A DNA stretch of 64,000 nt from JANLYC01 sp963750495 (GTDB lineage: Bacteria > Actinomycetota > Actinomycetes > Propionibacteriales > Nocardioidaceae). A program made the position numbers and the translations under genes. The stretch lies in NCBI GenBank assembly GCA_963750495.1, contig CAVVQV010000008.1, positions 434,001 through 498,000 of the forward strand. The letters run 5' to 3'. The notes beneath the pieces were generated by a model, which was not told the DNA's origin, made no database searches, and saw only the letters and a program-made list of their open reading frames with translations. This document shows, piece by piece, positions 8,424 through 16,474 of the stretch. The first letter of the stretch is position 1; every line of letters begins with the position of its first letter.

Positions 8424-9937
8424 GACTTGCCTGCCTCATGAGTGGTGTTCAAGACGTTGATGTCGCGGAACAGCGCGGAGGGGCAGCCATGACTCACCGG
8501 GGCCACCTGCCCGGGTTGCGCCTTGCCGCAGTTGAACGCACCACCGAGCACCCAGGTCTCCGATCCGCCGACGGCCTCCATGCTCCCCCAGAAGTCGGTC
8601 GTGGTGGCCTGGTACGCCACGTCGCGCAGGGGGTGCGCTACTGCGCCGTTCTCGATGGCGTAGAACCGTTGCCCGGTGAACTGGAAGTTGAAGCGCTGCA
8701 TGTCGATCGACCAGGACTTGTCACCGACCACGAGGATGCCGCGGTCGACCTGGCTGATCAGGTTTTCGGTTGACACGTCGTCGGGGGACGGAGCCAGCGA
8801 CACGTTGGCCATCCGTTGGATCGGCACATGCCCGGGCGAGTCCGCGAAGGCGCAGCCGGTGGACCGGTCCCAACCCATCATGGCGGCCATCCGCCGGTCG
8901 GTCTGGTAACCCACGAGGGTCCCGTCCTTGACGATGTCCCATTGCTGCGTGGCCACCCCGTCGTCGTCGTACCCGATGGTCGACAGGCCGTGTTCGACGG
9001 TGCGGTCCCCGGTGATGTTCAGGTGGCGTGACCCGTACTCGAGCGTGCCGAGCTTGTCGAGGGTGGCGAACGACGTGCCCGCGTAGTTGGCTTCGTAGCC
9101 GAGGGCCCGATCCAGCTCGGTGGCGTGGCCGATGCTCTCGTGGATGGTGAGCCACAGGTTGCTCGGGTCTATCACGAGGTCGTAGCGGCCGGCCTCGACC
9201 GACGGCGCGGCGAGCTTCTCGGCCAGCTGCTCGGGCAGCTGAGCGAGCTCGCTCGCCCAGTCGTAGCGGCCGTCGGTCAGATACTCCCAGCCGCGCCCTG
9301 CGGGTGGGGCAATCGTGCGCATGCCGTCGAGCAGCCCGCGCTCGTGGTCTGCGCCGTAGATCTCGAGCTGGGGATTGATCCGTACGCGCTGCTGGGTGGT
9401 CGTGGTGCCGTGGGTGTCGGCGTAGAACTTGTTCTCGCGCACCTGGTGAGCGACGGCACTGACGTGGTCGACGACCGGTGCCGCCAGCAGCCCCTGGCTC
9501 CACTGCGCGAGCAGCTCGGCCTTGTCGTGCGTGCTCACGTCGAAGGGGTCTACGTCGTAGGCCGAGACCCAGGTCGTGTCCTTGTACGTCGGCTCGGCGG
9601 CCAGCTCGATGCGCTCGGTGGTGATCGGCTTGGCGACCAGGGCGACCCGGACCGCCTGCTCGGTGACGCGGACGACCTCGTCGGTGGTCAGGGCGACGCC
9701 GGACGCGAAGCCCCAGCAGCCGTCGATGACGACCCGCACGGCGAAGCCGACGTCGTCACCGAGCGAGGAGTCGACCATCCTGGCATCGCGAAGCACGAGC
9801 CGCTGGTGGACGATCCGCTCGACGCGGAAGTCCGCGTGCTCGGCATGGAAGTCCTGCGCCCGCTGCAGTGCGACGGAGGCAAGCTTGGACAGGGGAAGGG
9901 CCAGGAACTCGGCGTCGATCCCGGGACTCGTGGGCAT
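8420..9937 (-). CDS. tldD: TldD-type zinc metallopeptidase
   Basis: 505-residue catalytic subunit of the TldD/TldE peptidase. The zinc site H266-E267-S-I-G-H271 (HExxxH) is present in TIHESIGHATELD, and the glycine-rich N-terminal domain is normal. It should cleave peptides inside the dimer formed with the product of the overlapping downstream gene. A TAGCAT hexamer (9950-9945, minus strand) lies seven bases before the ATG and no Shine-Dalgarno sequence is visible, so the transcript may be leaderless. The first in the operon and the only one of the pair with metal ligands. Confidence 0.92.
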   Translation of the reverse strand: MPTSPGIDAEFLALPLSKLASVALQRAQDFHAEHADFRVERIVHQRLVLRDARMVDSSLGDDVGFAVRVVIDGCWGFASGVALTTDEVVRVTEQAVRVALVAKPITTERIELAAEPTYKDTTWVSAYDVDPFDVSTHDKAELLAQWSQGLLAAPVVDHVSAVAHQVRENKFYADTHGTTTTQQRVRINPQLEIYGADHERGLLDGMRTIAPPAGRGWEYLTDGRYDWASELAQLPEQLAEKLAAPSVEAGRYDLVIDPSNLWLTIHESIGHATELDRALGYEANYAGTSFATLDKLGTLEYGSRHLNITGDRTVEHGLSTIGYDDDGVATQQWDIVKDGTLVGYQTDRRMAAMMGWDRSTGCAFADSPGHVPIQRMANVSLAPSPDDVSTENLISQVDRGILVVGDKSWSIDMQRFNFQFTGQRFYAIENGAVAHPLRDVAYQATTTDFWGSMEAVGGSETWVLGGAFNCGKAQPGQVAPVSHGCPSALFRDINVLNTTHEAGKS

Positions 9938-10025
9938 GCCGGGAATGCTACCCAGCAGGTGTCATCGACGCAGGCGCGACCCGCGCGGGGCCGGAGTCAG
10001 ACACGGTGCAGTCAGGGGGACCGGT

Positions 10026-10280
10026 TCAGACAGCGAGGTGGCCGAAGGCCTCGGGGTGGAAGTCGGTGGGACGGTGCGGCGCGATGACGTCACCGTTGGG
10101 GAGCAGCTCGCCTGTGTCGTCGAACAGGAGCACGCCGTTGCACAGCAGGCTCCAGCCTTGCTCGGGGTAGGTGACGACGGTGTGCGCCGCCTCCCGGTCG
10201 AGGGCGTCAGCGGACGGACACGCCGGGTGGTGGGAGCAGGTCGACCCTGTCAATACGCTTGTCACTCCTTCAGTGTGCAT
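10026..10280 (-). CDS. DUF5999 family protein
   Basis: Small protein of 84 residues from the ATG at 10280. It carries the conserved actinobacterial DUF5999 signature: CSHHPACPSADALDREAA, then YPEQGWSLLCNGVLLFDD, then APHRP near the end. The function is unknown; the CxHxPxCP cluster suggests metal binding (inference). GGAAGG lies about nine bases before the ATG at 10280. An alternative TTG start a few codons inside, behind AAGGAG, would make it shorter and closer to most relatives. It is downstream of sbcC on the same strand with 38 bases between them, and ATATATG at about 10303-10309 could contain its own -10. Confidence 0.8.
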   Translation of the reverse strand: MHTEGVTSVLTGSTCSHHPACPSADALDREAAHTVVTYPEQGWSLLCNGVLLFDDTGELLPNGDVIAPHRPTDFHPEAFGHLAV

Positions 10281-10318
10281 CGCGCCGTGCCTTCCGTCTC
10301 GCATATATGGCGCTGTTG

Positions 10319-13300
10319 TCATGAATCATCCAAACGGGAACCCCGTCGTGACCGAACGACTGATAGCTGCGTGGGCACCCTGATCCGCAGCTCCGCCAGG
10401 TGGCTGACCAGCCCGACCGACCGCCCACCCGTGCGCAGCGCGTCGAGCTCGTCCATCACCTCGTCCAGCGTGTCGGCGTCGAGACTGCCAAAGCCCTCAT
10501 CAACGAACAGTGTGGACAATTCGGCCCCACCGATCTCGGTGTTGACGAGGTCGGCCAATCCGAGCGCGAGGGCCAGGCTCACGTAGAAGGTCTCCCCGCC
10601 GGACAAGGTCGCCGGATCGCGGCGGGCGCCGGTGTAGCTGTCGAGGACGCGCAGCCCGAGGCCGCCGCGGGCGTCGCCGACCCCACGAGTCAGCGTGTGT
10701 TCGAGCTCGTAGCGGCCGGCGCAGATGCCGCGCAGCCGGAGGTTGGCGGCGGCCACGACCTGCTCGAGCCGCGCGGCGAGCACGTAGTGCGACAGCCGGG
10801 TCTTCGAGAGGTTGTCCTTCGCGGTGCCCGCGACCATGGCGGCGACGTGGTCAGCGACGTCGCGGCGCTCGCGCAGGGGCTGCCAGCGGGACACCGCCAG
10901 GTCGAGCTCGGCCACGAGTGTCTCGAGGCGGGCGGCGGCCTCCTCGAGTCGCGCTGCCCGGGTCGCGGCCAGACCTGCGGCGGCCGACGTCAGCTCGGTC
11001 TGGCGGGTCAGAAGCTCCAGGTCTGGCCTGGGTGACGCCGCCGCCTGCAGCAGCGCTGGGTCGGCAAGCAGCTTGTCGGTGGCGGCCTTGTCGGCAGCGT
11101 GGGCCCGGTTGAGCGCCTCCTTGGATGCGATGTCGGACTCACGACGCACGGCCTGCCGGACTTGAGCCACGGTGGCGAACATCGAGTCGGCGACCAGGCG
11201 GTCCAGCCGCTCCACCGACGTCCGACGCGCCTGTTGGGCGGCGGCCAGCTCCTGCAGCGCAGCGGAAAGCCGCTCGGTCGAGACCAGCCTGGCCCCGACC
11301 TCGAGGCGTTGCTGCTGCACGGTCGAGCCGGTGCCGACAGCCCGGTCGAGCCGCTGACGCAGGCGCGCGGCTGCCTGGGACTTCTCGCCTCGGCGAGCTT
11401 CGCTGGTGTGGACGCTCCGGTGCACGACGGCGAGCCGGCGTCGTACGTCGATCTGGCGGGCCTCGAGGTCGGCCAGGTGGGCCTCGGCACCCGGCAGGTC
11501 GGCAGCAGCGGAAGCCACAGCCTCCCTGCGGCTCAGGACCGCGTCGAGCGCGTCCTCGGCCTGTTCGGTGGTGCGTCCGACCGCGGCGCCTTCGGCGGCG
11601 TCGCGCTGCGTCGTGACCCGCTCGCGCTGCTGCGTCAGCCGTCCGACGGTGAGCTCGGCCTCGTCGAGCACGGCGAGGGCTGCGGCTTCGTCGTCGGCGT
11701 CGCTTGCACCGTCGACCCGCGCGGCCGGACCTGGATGGTCGGCGCTCCCGCACACCGGGCACGGCGTGTCCGGCCGCAGCTGCATCGCCAGCTCTGCCGC
11801 CATCCCGGCGATCCGTCGTTCGCGAACGTCCTGGGCGGCTTCCCGAGCGGCCACTCGTCGTTCGCGGGCGACCAGCAGGGCAGCGTCGAGGTCGTCGAGC
11901 TCGACGGTTCGGGCGGCCACCTGCCGGGCGGCTTCGCGGCGGTCCTTCGCAATGCGCACCTCGTGGTCGACAGCCGCCAGCAGATCGTGGGCCGACAGCG
12001 CGGTGACGCGTCGCGCTTGTGCCGTCTCGAGCTGCGCCGGCAGCGCCGCCAGCAGCGCCTCGAGGTCGGCCTCCTCGGCCCGTCCCGATGACAGCTCGAT
12101 GTCGAGGGTCACCAGCTCGGCCTCGAGACCGTCGAGCTCTTCCTGCACGCCGACGAGCGCCTCGAGGCGGGCCAGCATGGTGGTGAGCTCGTGTGCCTGC
12201 GCTGCGGTGGCGGCCTGCGTCGAGAGGTCGTGCTCCGGGCTGGGCCGCCAGACCTGCTCGAGCGCGTGCTCGACATCGACCAGGGCCCCGTGCTGGGCCC
12301 GGTCTGCCTCGGACACGAGCTCGAGCAAGGGTTCGAAGGCGGCTGCCCGCTGCGCCAGCAGCACTTCGCGCTCGCGACGCCGGACCTCGGTGGCGGCCGC
12401 GACGAGCTCGTCGCGCCGGTTGAGACCCTCGCGATGACGCCGCTGGAGCTCCAGCAGGGTGCGGGCCGCGTCGAGCGCGTGCTGCGCCTGCTTGGCCGTC
12501 TCGGCGGTAGTAGTCCGGGCGTCGGCTGCAGAGGACGCTGCCGCCACCAGGTCAGCGGACCGGGTGGCGAACGACGCGATGACGTCGGGGTAGTCAGCGT
12601 CGGCTTGTTCGGTGAGCGGCGGCGCGACCGGGGTCACGAGTCCCTTGACCCCTGTGCTGACCTCGGTGGCGCGGGCCAGCAGCTGGTCGAGTCCGGCTTC
12701 GGCGTCTTGGACCGCAACGTCGAGGGACCGTCGGTGGTCGCTCAGCCAGCGTTCGATGGCCTGGAACCGGTGGGTGTGGAAGAGGGACTCGAGGACGTCG
12801 TGGCGCTCCTTGGCGCCGGCACCCAGGAAGGTCTGGAACTCACCCTGCGGGAGCATCACCACCTGGCAGAACTGCGCCATGTTCATGCCGAGCACCGTCG
12901 AGACCAGATGGCCCACCTCGTCGACGCGGGTGCTGTGGACTCGCCAGGAGCCGTCGGCGAGCTCCTCGATCGACGCCTTCGTGCGTTCGTCGACGTAACC
13001 GGCCCTGGCGCGCCTGGACGGACGCTGCCAACCAGGCTGGCGACGGAGCCGGAAGCGTCGGTCGCGCACCGTCAGCTCGAGCTCGACCGACGGCACCACG
13101 TCGCCGTCGGCGTGATCGCTCTTGAAGGACTTGGCTCCGTTGCGGCTCCCGGGCACGCCGCCGTACAGGGCGAAGCAGATGGCATCGAGGATGCTCGTCT
13201 TGCCCGCCCCGGTGGGCCCGGTCAACAGGAACAGCCCGGCTTGGTTGAGACGGTCGAGGTCGACGACCTCGGTGCCGGGGAACGGACCGAATGCCGTCAG

Positions 13301-13321
13301 CTCGAGCCGATGGAACCTCAT
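10319..13321 (-). CDS. sbcC: Exonuclease subunit SbcC (Rad50-like ATPase)
   Basis: 1000-residue SMC-type ATPase that works with SbcD to open and trim hairpins and protein-blocked DNA ends. Seen: Walker A GPTGAGKT at residues 35-42; a long coiled coil interrupted by the zinc-hook CPVCGSADHPGP; the signature LSGGETFYVSLALALGLADL; and Walker B LFVDEGFGSLDADT. I start it at the ATG at 13321 (MRFHRLELTAFGPF), which matches the family N-terminus. The frame is open further upstream but that part overlaps sbcD and has no family likeness. GAGGG just before the ATG lies across the sbcD stop region, implying coupled translation; the genes are seven bases apart. Confidence 0.96.
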   Translation of the reverse strand: MRFHRLELTAFGPFPGTEVVDLDRLNQAGLFLLTGPTGAGKTSILDAICFALYGGVPGSRNGAKSFKSDHADGDVVPSVELELTVRDRRFRLRRQPGWQRPSRRARAGYVDERTKASIEELADGSWRVHSTRVDEVGHLVSTVLGMNMAQFCQVVMLPQGEFQTFLGAGAKERHDVLESLFHTHRFQAIERWLSDHRRSLDVAVQDAEAGLDQLLARATEVSTGVKGLVTPVAPPLTEQADADYPDVIASFATRSADLVAAASSAADARTTTAETAKQAQHALDAARTLLELQRRHREGLNRRDELVAAATEVRRREREVLLAQRAAAFEPLLELVSEADRAQHGALVDVEHALEQVWRPSPEHDLSTQAATAAQAHELTTMLARLEALVGVQEELDGLEAELVTLDIELSSGRAEEADLEALLAALPAQLETAQARRVTALSAHDLLAAVDHEVRIAKDRREAARQVAARTVELDDLDAALLVARERRVAAREAAQDVRERRIAGMAAELAMQLRPDTPCPVCGSADHPGPAARVDGASDADDEAAALAVLDEAELTVGRLTQQRERVTTQRDAAEGAAVGRTTEQAEDALDAVLSRREAVASAAADLPGAEAHLADLEARQIDVRRRLAVVHRSVHTSEARRGEKSQAAARLRQRLDRAVGTGSTVQQQRLEVGARLVSTERLSAALQELAAAQQARRTSVERLDRLVADSMFATVAQVRQAVRRESDIASKEALNRAHAADKAATDKLLADPALLQAAASPRPDLELLTRQTELTSAAAGLAATRAARLEEAAARLETLVAELDLAVSRWQPLRERRDVADHVAAMVAGTAKDNLSKTRLSHYVLAARLEQVVAAANLRLRGICAGRYELEHTLTRGVGDARGGLGLRVLDSYTGARRDPATLSGGETFYVSLALALGLADLVNTEIGGAELSTLFVDEGFGSLDADTLDEVMDELDALRTGGRSVGLVSHLAELRIRVPTQLSVVRSRRGSRLDDS

Positions 13322-13328
13322 CGAGCCC

Positions 13329-14489
13329 TCACGACGCGGCGTCCTCGGCCACTCGGCACGCCTCGCAGGCGGCCTGCAGCAGGAGTTGCTCGTCGTCGTC
13401 GGGCGCACTTCCTCGCACGTCGGTGAAGAAGTGGGCCAGGATCTCACTGTCGGGTCGGCCGACGACCCGGTCGCGGATCGGGCCGGACTCGGTGGGGGAG
13501 GCGCCTTCGGGCTCGAACGCGATGAGCAGACAGTGCGGGAACCGGGTGCGGAGCCGGTCCATCGCCTCGCGGGGCCGGCGCGCGTCGGTCAACGTCGCCT
13601 GGACCCAGCTCGCCTCGGCCGCCTCGTAGCGACGTTCGGTCAGCAGCTGCTCGAGCGTGCCGCGGACGGTCGCCAGCGGGCGCGGTACCGGCGCGTCGAC
13701 GAAGCCGGCGGTGGCGAACCCGTCGGCGTCGAGGTCGACCAGCCAGCTGCCCTTGCGGTGGTTGGCTTCGGAGAAGGAGTACGCGAGGGGCGATCCGGAG
13801 TAGCGGACCGCATCGGACAACGTGTGGCGGCCGTGCAGGTGGCCGAGCGCTGCGTAGTCGACCCCCTGGAACGTGTCGAGCCCGACGCTCGCGACGCCGC
13901 CGACGGAGATGTCGCGTTCACTCTGGGAGGCGGTCGCCCCGGTGACGAAAGCGTGTGCCATCACGACCGAGCGCTGCCGCCCACCGCGGCCACGTTCGGC
14001 CAGGTCGTCGCGGACCTGCTGCATGGCCGCGTCGAGCACCGCCTGGTGGCTGCGGCGGGTGACACCGAACGTCGCCCGGACCAGGTCGGGTTCGAGGTAG
14101 GGCAGGGCGTAGACCGCCACGGCCCCGTGCTGGTCGTCGAAGAGCACCGGGCTCCCCGCTCTGGACGGGTCCGTGCGCAGATGGACCCCTGCCGCGTCGA
14201 TCAGGTCAGCGGCGAAGCCGAGCCGCTGTGCCGAGTCGTGGTTGCCGCTCGAGAGGACGACTCGCACCCCGGTCGAGAGCAGTCGCTTCAGGGCGTCGTT
14301 GGCCAGCTCGACCGCGTCGACAGGCGGCAGGGCACGGTCGTAGATGTCGCCGCTGACCAGGACCGCGTCGACCTGTTCGGCCCGGATCGTCTCGACGAGA
14401 TGGTCGATGTACGCCGACTGCGCGTCGAGCAGACCCTCACGATGGAACGACCGGCCCAGGTGCCAGTCGGAGGTGTGCAGGAAGCGCAT
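13329..14489 (-). CDS. sbcD: Exonuclease subunit SbcD (Mre11-like nuclease)
   Basis: 386-residue calcineurin-fold phosphoesterase, the nuclease partner of SbcC. Metal-binding motifs are in place: D8-W-H10 (TSDWHLG), D48 (SGDIYD) and G82-N-H-D85. It is the first gene of the sbcDC operon. The minus-strand hexamer TAGCGT ends six bases before the ATG and no ribosome-binding site is visible, so transcription is probably leaderless. No LexA-like box is seen upstream. Confidence 0.96.
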   Translation of the reverse strand: MRFLHTSDWHLGRSFHREGLLDAQSAYIDHLVETIRAEQVDAVLVSGDIYDRALPPVDAVELANDALKRLLSTGVRVVLSSGNHDSAQRLGFAADLIDAAGVHLRTDPSRAGSPVLFDDQHGAVAVYALPYLEPDLVRATFGVTRRSHQAVLDAAMQQVRDDLAERGRGGRQRSVVMAHAFVTGATASQSERDISVGGVASVGLDTFQGVDYAALGHLHGRHTLSDAVRYSGSPLAYSFSEANHRKGSWLVDLDADGFATAGFVDAPVPRPLATVRGTLEQLLTERRYEAAEASWVQATLTDARRPREAMDRLRTRFPHCLLIAFEPEGASPTESGPIRDRVVGRPDSEILAHFFTDVRGSAPDDDEQLLLQAACEACRVAEDAAS

Positions 14490-14525
14490 GGGAAAACGCT
14501 ATGTGGCCGCAGGGACACTTCGGCG

Positions 14526-15377
14526 CTACCACGCCGCACGCACCCGCTCCGGGTGCGTGTAGACGACGAACCGGCTGCCGCGGGCGAAGCCGCACACGGT
14601 GACGCCGGCGCGGTCGGCGAGCTCGAGGGCGAGGCTGGACGGGCCGCCGACGGCCACCACCGTCCCGATCCGGCCGGCTACCGCCTTGGTGACGATGTCG
14701 AAGCCCACCCGACCGCTGACGCACAGCAGGACGTTCTCGTCGTACGACACCGTGCCCAGCTGCCGTGCCCCGAGCACCTTGTCGACGGCGTTGTGCCGCC
14801 CGACGTCCTCACGGGAGACGATCAGCCCGCCCGTCAGGTCGAAGATCCCGGCCGCGTGCAGGGAGCCGGTGCGCGAGAACACCCGCTGCCGCTCGCTCAG
14901 CTGGTCCGGGAGCGAGCTGAGCACGTCGGCCGGGGTGGCCGGACCAGCCGCGATCGGGTCGTCGTCCGGCGTGAAGATCTCGTCGATGCTCTCGGTGCCG
15001 CACACGCCGCACGCCGAAGACATGGTCGTGCTGCGGCTGGCCGGATGCCGTCGGGGGAGGTCGTCCAGCTCGACCGTGACCACGTTGAACTCCTGCTGCG
15101 CGGTGAGGTCGACGTCGGTGCAGTAGGCGATGCTGCGCGGGGGTGAGTCGGCCGCCAGCACCCCCTCTGAGAGCAGGAACCCGGCCGCGAGCTCGAAGTC
15201 CGCCCCGGGGGTCCGCATCGTGACGGCGACCCGGTGCGCGCGCTGGCCGGGCCAGGCGAGCCGGATCTCGAGCGGCTCCTCCGTCACCACGGTGTCGGCG
15301 CGCCGCTGGGCTGCGCCGTCGACCACCTCGGACACGGTCCTGCGCGTCGTAGGTCCTGGCCGCCGATCGAGGGTCAC
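14526..15377 (-). CDS. fdhD: Formate dehydrogenase accessory sulfurtransferase FdhD
   Basis: 283-residue protein that passes sulfur from a cysteine desulfurase to the molybdenum cofactor of formate dehydrogenase. The sulfur-carrying C123-G-V-C126 is present in SSACGVCGTES, and the GFLLSEG segment and C-terminal KAVAGRIGTVVAVGGPS region are typical. No formate dehydrogenase or molybdopterin gene lies in the window, so its client is elsewhere. The GTG start at 15377 has TAGGCT six bases before it, a probable leaderless promoter. Its upstream region contains the 12-bp tandem repeat at 15402-15473. Confidence 0.95.
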   Translation of the reverse strand: MTLDRRPGPTTRRTVSEVVDGAAQRRADTVVTEEPLEIRLAWPGQRAHRVAVTMRTPGADFELAAGFLLSEGVLAADSPPRSIAYCTDVDLTAQQEFNVVTVELDDLPRRHPASRSTTMSSACGVCGTESIDEIFTPDDDPIAAGPATPADVLSSLPDQLSERQRVFSRTGSLHAAGIFDLTGGLIVSREDVGRHNAVDKVLGARQLGTVSYDENVLLCVSGRVGFDIVTKAVAGRIGTVVAVGGPSSLALELADRAGVTVCGFARGSRFVVYTHPERVRAAW

Positions 15378-15401
15378 GCCTAGAGCCTAGATCGGATCGC
15401 C

Positions 15402-15473
15402 GGAGGAACAGCAGGAGGAACAGCAGGAGGAACAGCAGGAGGAACAGCAGGAGGAACAGCAGGAGGAACAGCA
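15402..15473. repeat. 12-bp tandem repeat, six identical copies
   Basis: GGAGGAACAGCA is repeated six times without a mismatch from 15402 to 15473, followed by a partial GGA. It sits between divergent fdhD and the cation exporter gene, just outside the predicted fdhD promoter and about 65 bases before the exporter start. Perfect identity implies recent expansion or active slippage. Copy number could vary between strains and could alter spacing of regulatory sites (inference). Confidence 0.95.
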
Positions 15474-15537
15474 GGACACCGTGGCAGCGAGGTCCACGTG
15501 ACCTGTCATGGCCACGTCAGCGTGAAACAGTGGTCTG

Positions 15538-16467
15538 GTGACGACCAGCCACCGCCCGGGCCACGCCCATCACCATCGTCATGGCGGTTCGGACTCAGGG
15601 CACCGACGACGGCTGACTGCAGTCCTCGGCATCACCGGGGTCGTGCTCGTGGCAGAGGTGGTCGGCGCCGTCATCAGCGGCAGCCTGGCCCTGGCGGCAG
15701 ACGCCCTGCACATGTTCACCGACGTCGCTGCGATCGGGATCGCCTTGACCGCGATCACGATCGCTGAACGGCGTACGACGTCGCGGTCGACGTTCGGCCT
15801 GTACCGGCTGGAGATCTTCGCCGCTGCCGTGAACGCCGTGCTGCTGCTGGGCGTGGCCGGCTGGATCGTGTGGTCCGCCATCCGTCGGATCGGGGACCCG
15901 CCCGAGATCCAGACCACCGTCATGATCCTCGTCGCGACGCTCGGGTTGATCGCCAACGCGATCTCGCTGTACTGGCTGCATGGCGACCAGCAGGAGTCGC
16001 TGAACGTGCGCGGTGTCTACCTCGAGGTGCTCGGCGACCTCCTCGGGTCGGCTGCTGTGGTGGTAGCCGGCATTCTCATCGCGGTGACCGATACCCCGGT
16101 CATCGACCCGATCGCCTCGCTGGGTGTGGCGCTCCTGATCGTGCCCCGGACCTGGGGCCTGCTGCGCGAGGCCGTCACGATCCTGCTGGAGGCGACGCCG
16201 GCGGGAGTCGACCTCGCGCATGTACGCCGGCACATCGTCGACATACCCGGAGTTCTCGACGTGCACGACCTGCATGTCTGGACCATCTCGTCCGGCCGCC
16301 CTGTCATGTCGGCGCACGTCGTGGTGGACGACGAGTGGCTGCGCCGGTCGGGCGAGGTGCTCGACGCCCTGCAGACCTGTCTGGGCGCCCACTTCGACGT
16401 CGACCACTCGACGTTCCAGGTCGAGCCCCGCGGCCATGCCGACCACGAGGCGCCGACCCACCCGTGA
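15538..16467 (+). CDS. Cation diffusion facilitator (CzcD-like Zn/Co/Cd exporter)
   Basis: 309-residue membrane antiporter of the CDF family that exports divalent metal in exchange for protons. The N-terminus is His-rich (HAHHHRHGG) and probably helps bind metal. About six transmembrane helices follow. Conserved charged residues include D and H in AADALHMFTD and the later HGDQQESLNVRGVYLEVLGD block. A cytoplasmic C-terminal domain has HDLHVWTISSGRP. The GTG at 15538 is the most likely start because it precedes the His-rich leader; no strong ribosome-binding site is seen. It is divergent from fdhD across the minisatellite. Confidence 0.95.
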   Translation: MTTSHRPGHAHHHRHGGSDSGHRRRLTAVLGITGVVLVAEVVGAVISGSLALAADALHMFTDVAAIGIALTAITIAERRTTSRSTFGLYRLEIFAAAVNAVLLLGVAGWIVWSAIRRIGDPPEIQTTVMILVATLGLIANAISLYWLHGDQQESLNVRGVYLEVLGDLLGSAAVVVAGILIAVTDTPVIDPIASLGVALLIVPRTWGLLREAVTILLEATPAGVDLAHVRRHIVDIPGVLDVHDLHVWTISSGRPVMSAHVVVDDEWLRRSGEVLDALQTCLGAHFDVDHSTFQVEPRGHADHEAPTHP

Positions 16468-16474
16468 CGGTCGC

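Noticed and set aside
11099..12091. Plus-strand frames inside sbcC
   Set aside because: They mirror the coiled-coil codons of sbcC and carry no recognisable domain.
15402..15473. CRISPR array
   Set aside because: The unit is 12 bp with no spacers between copies, so it is a minisatellite.
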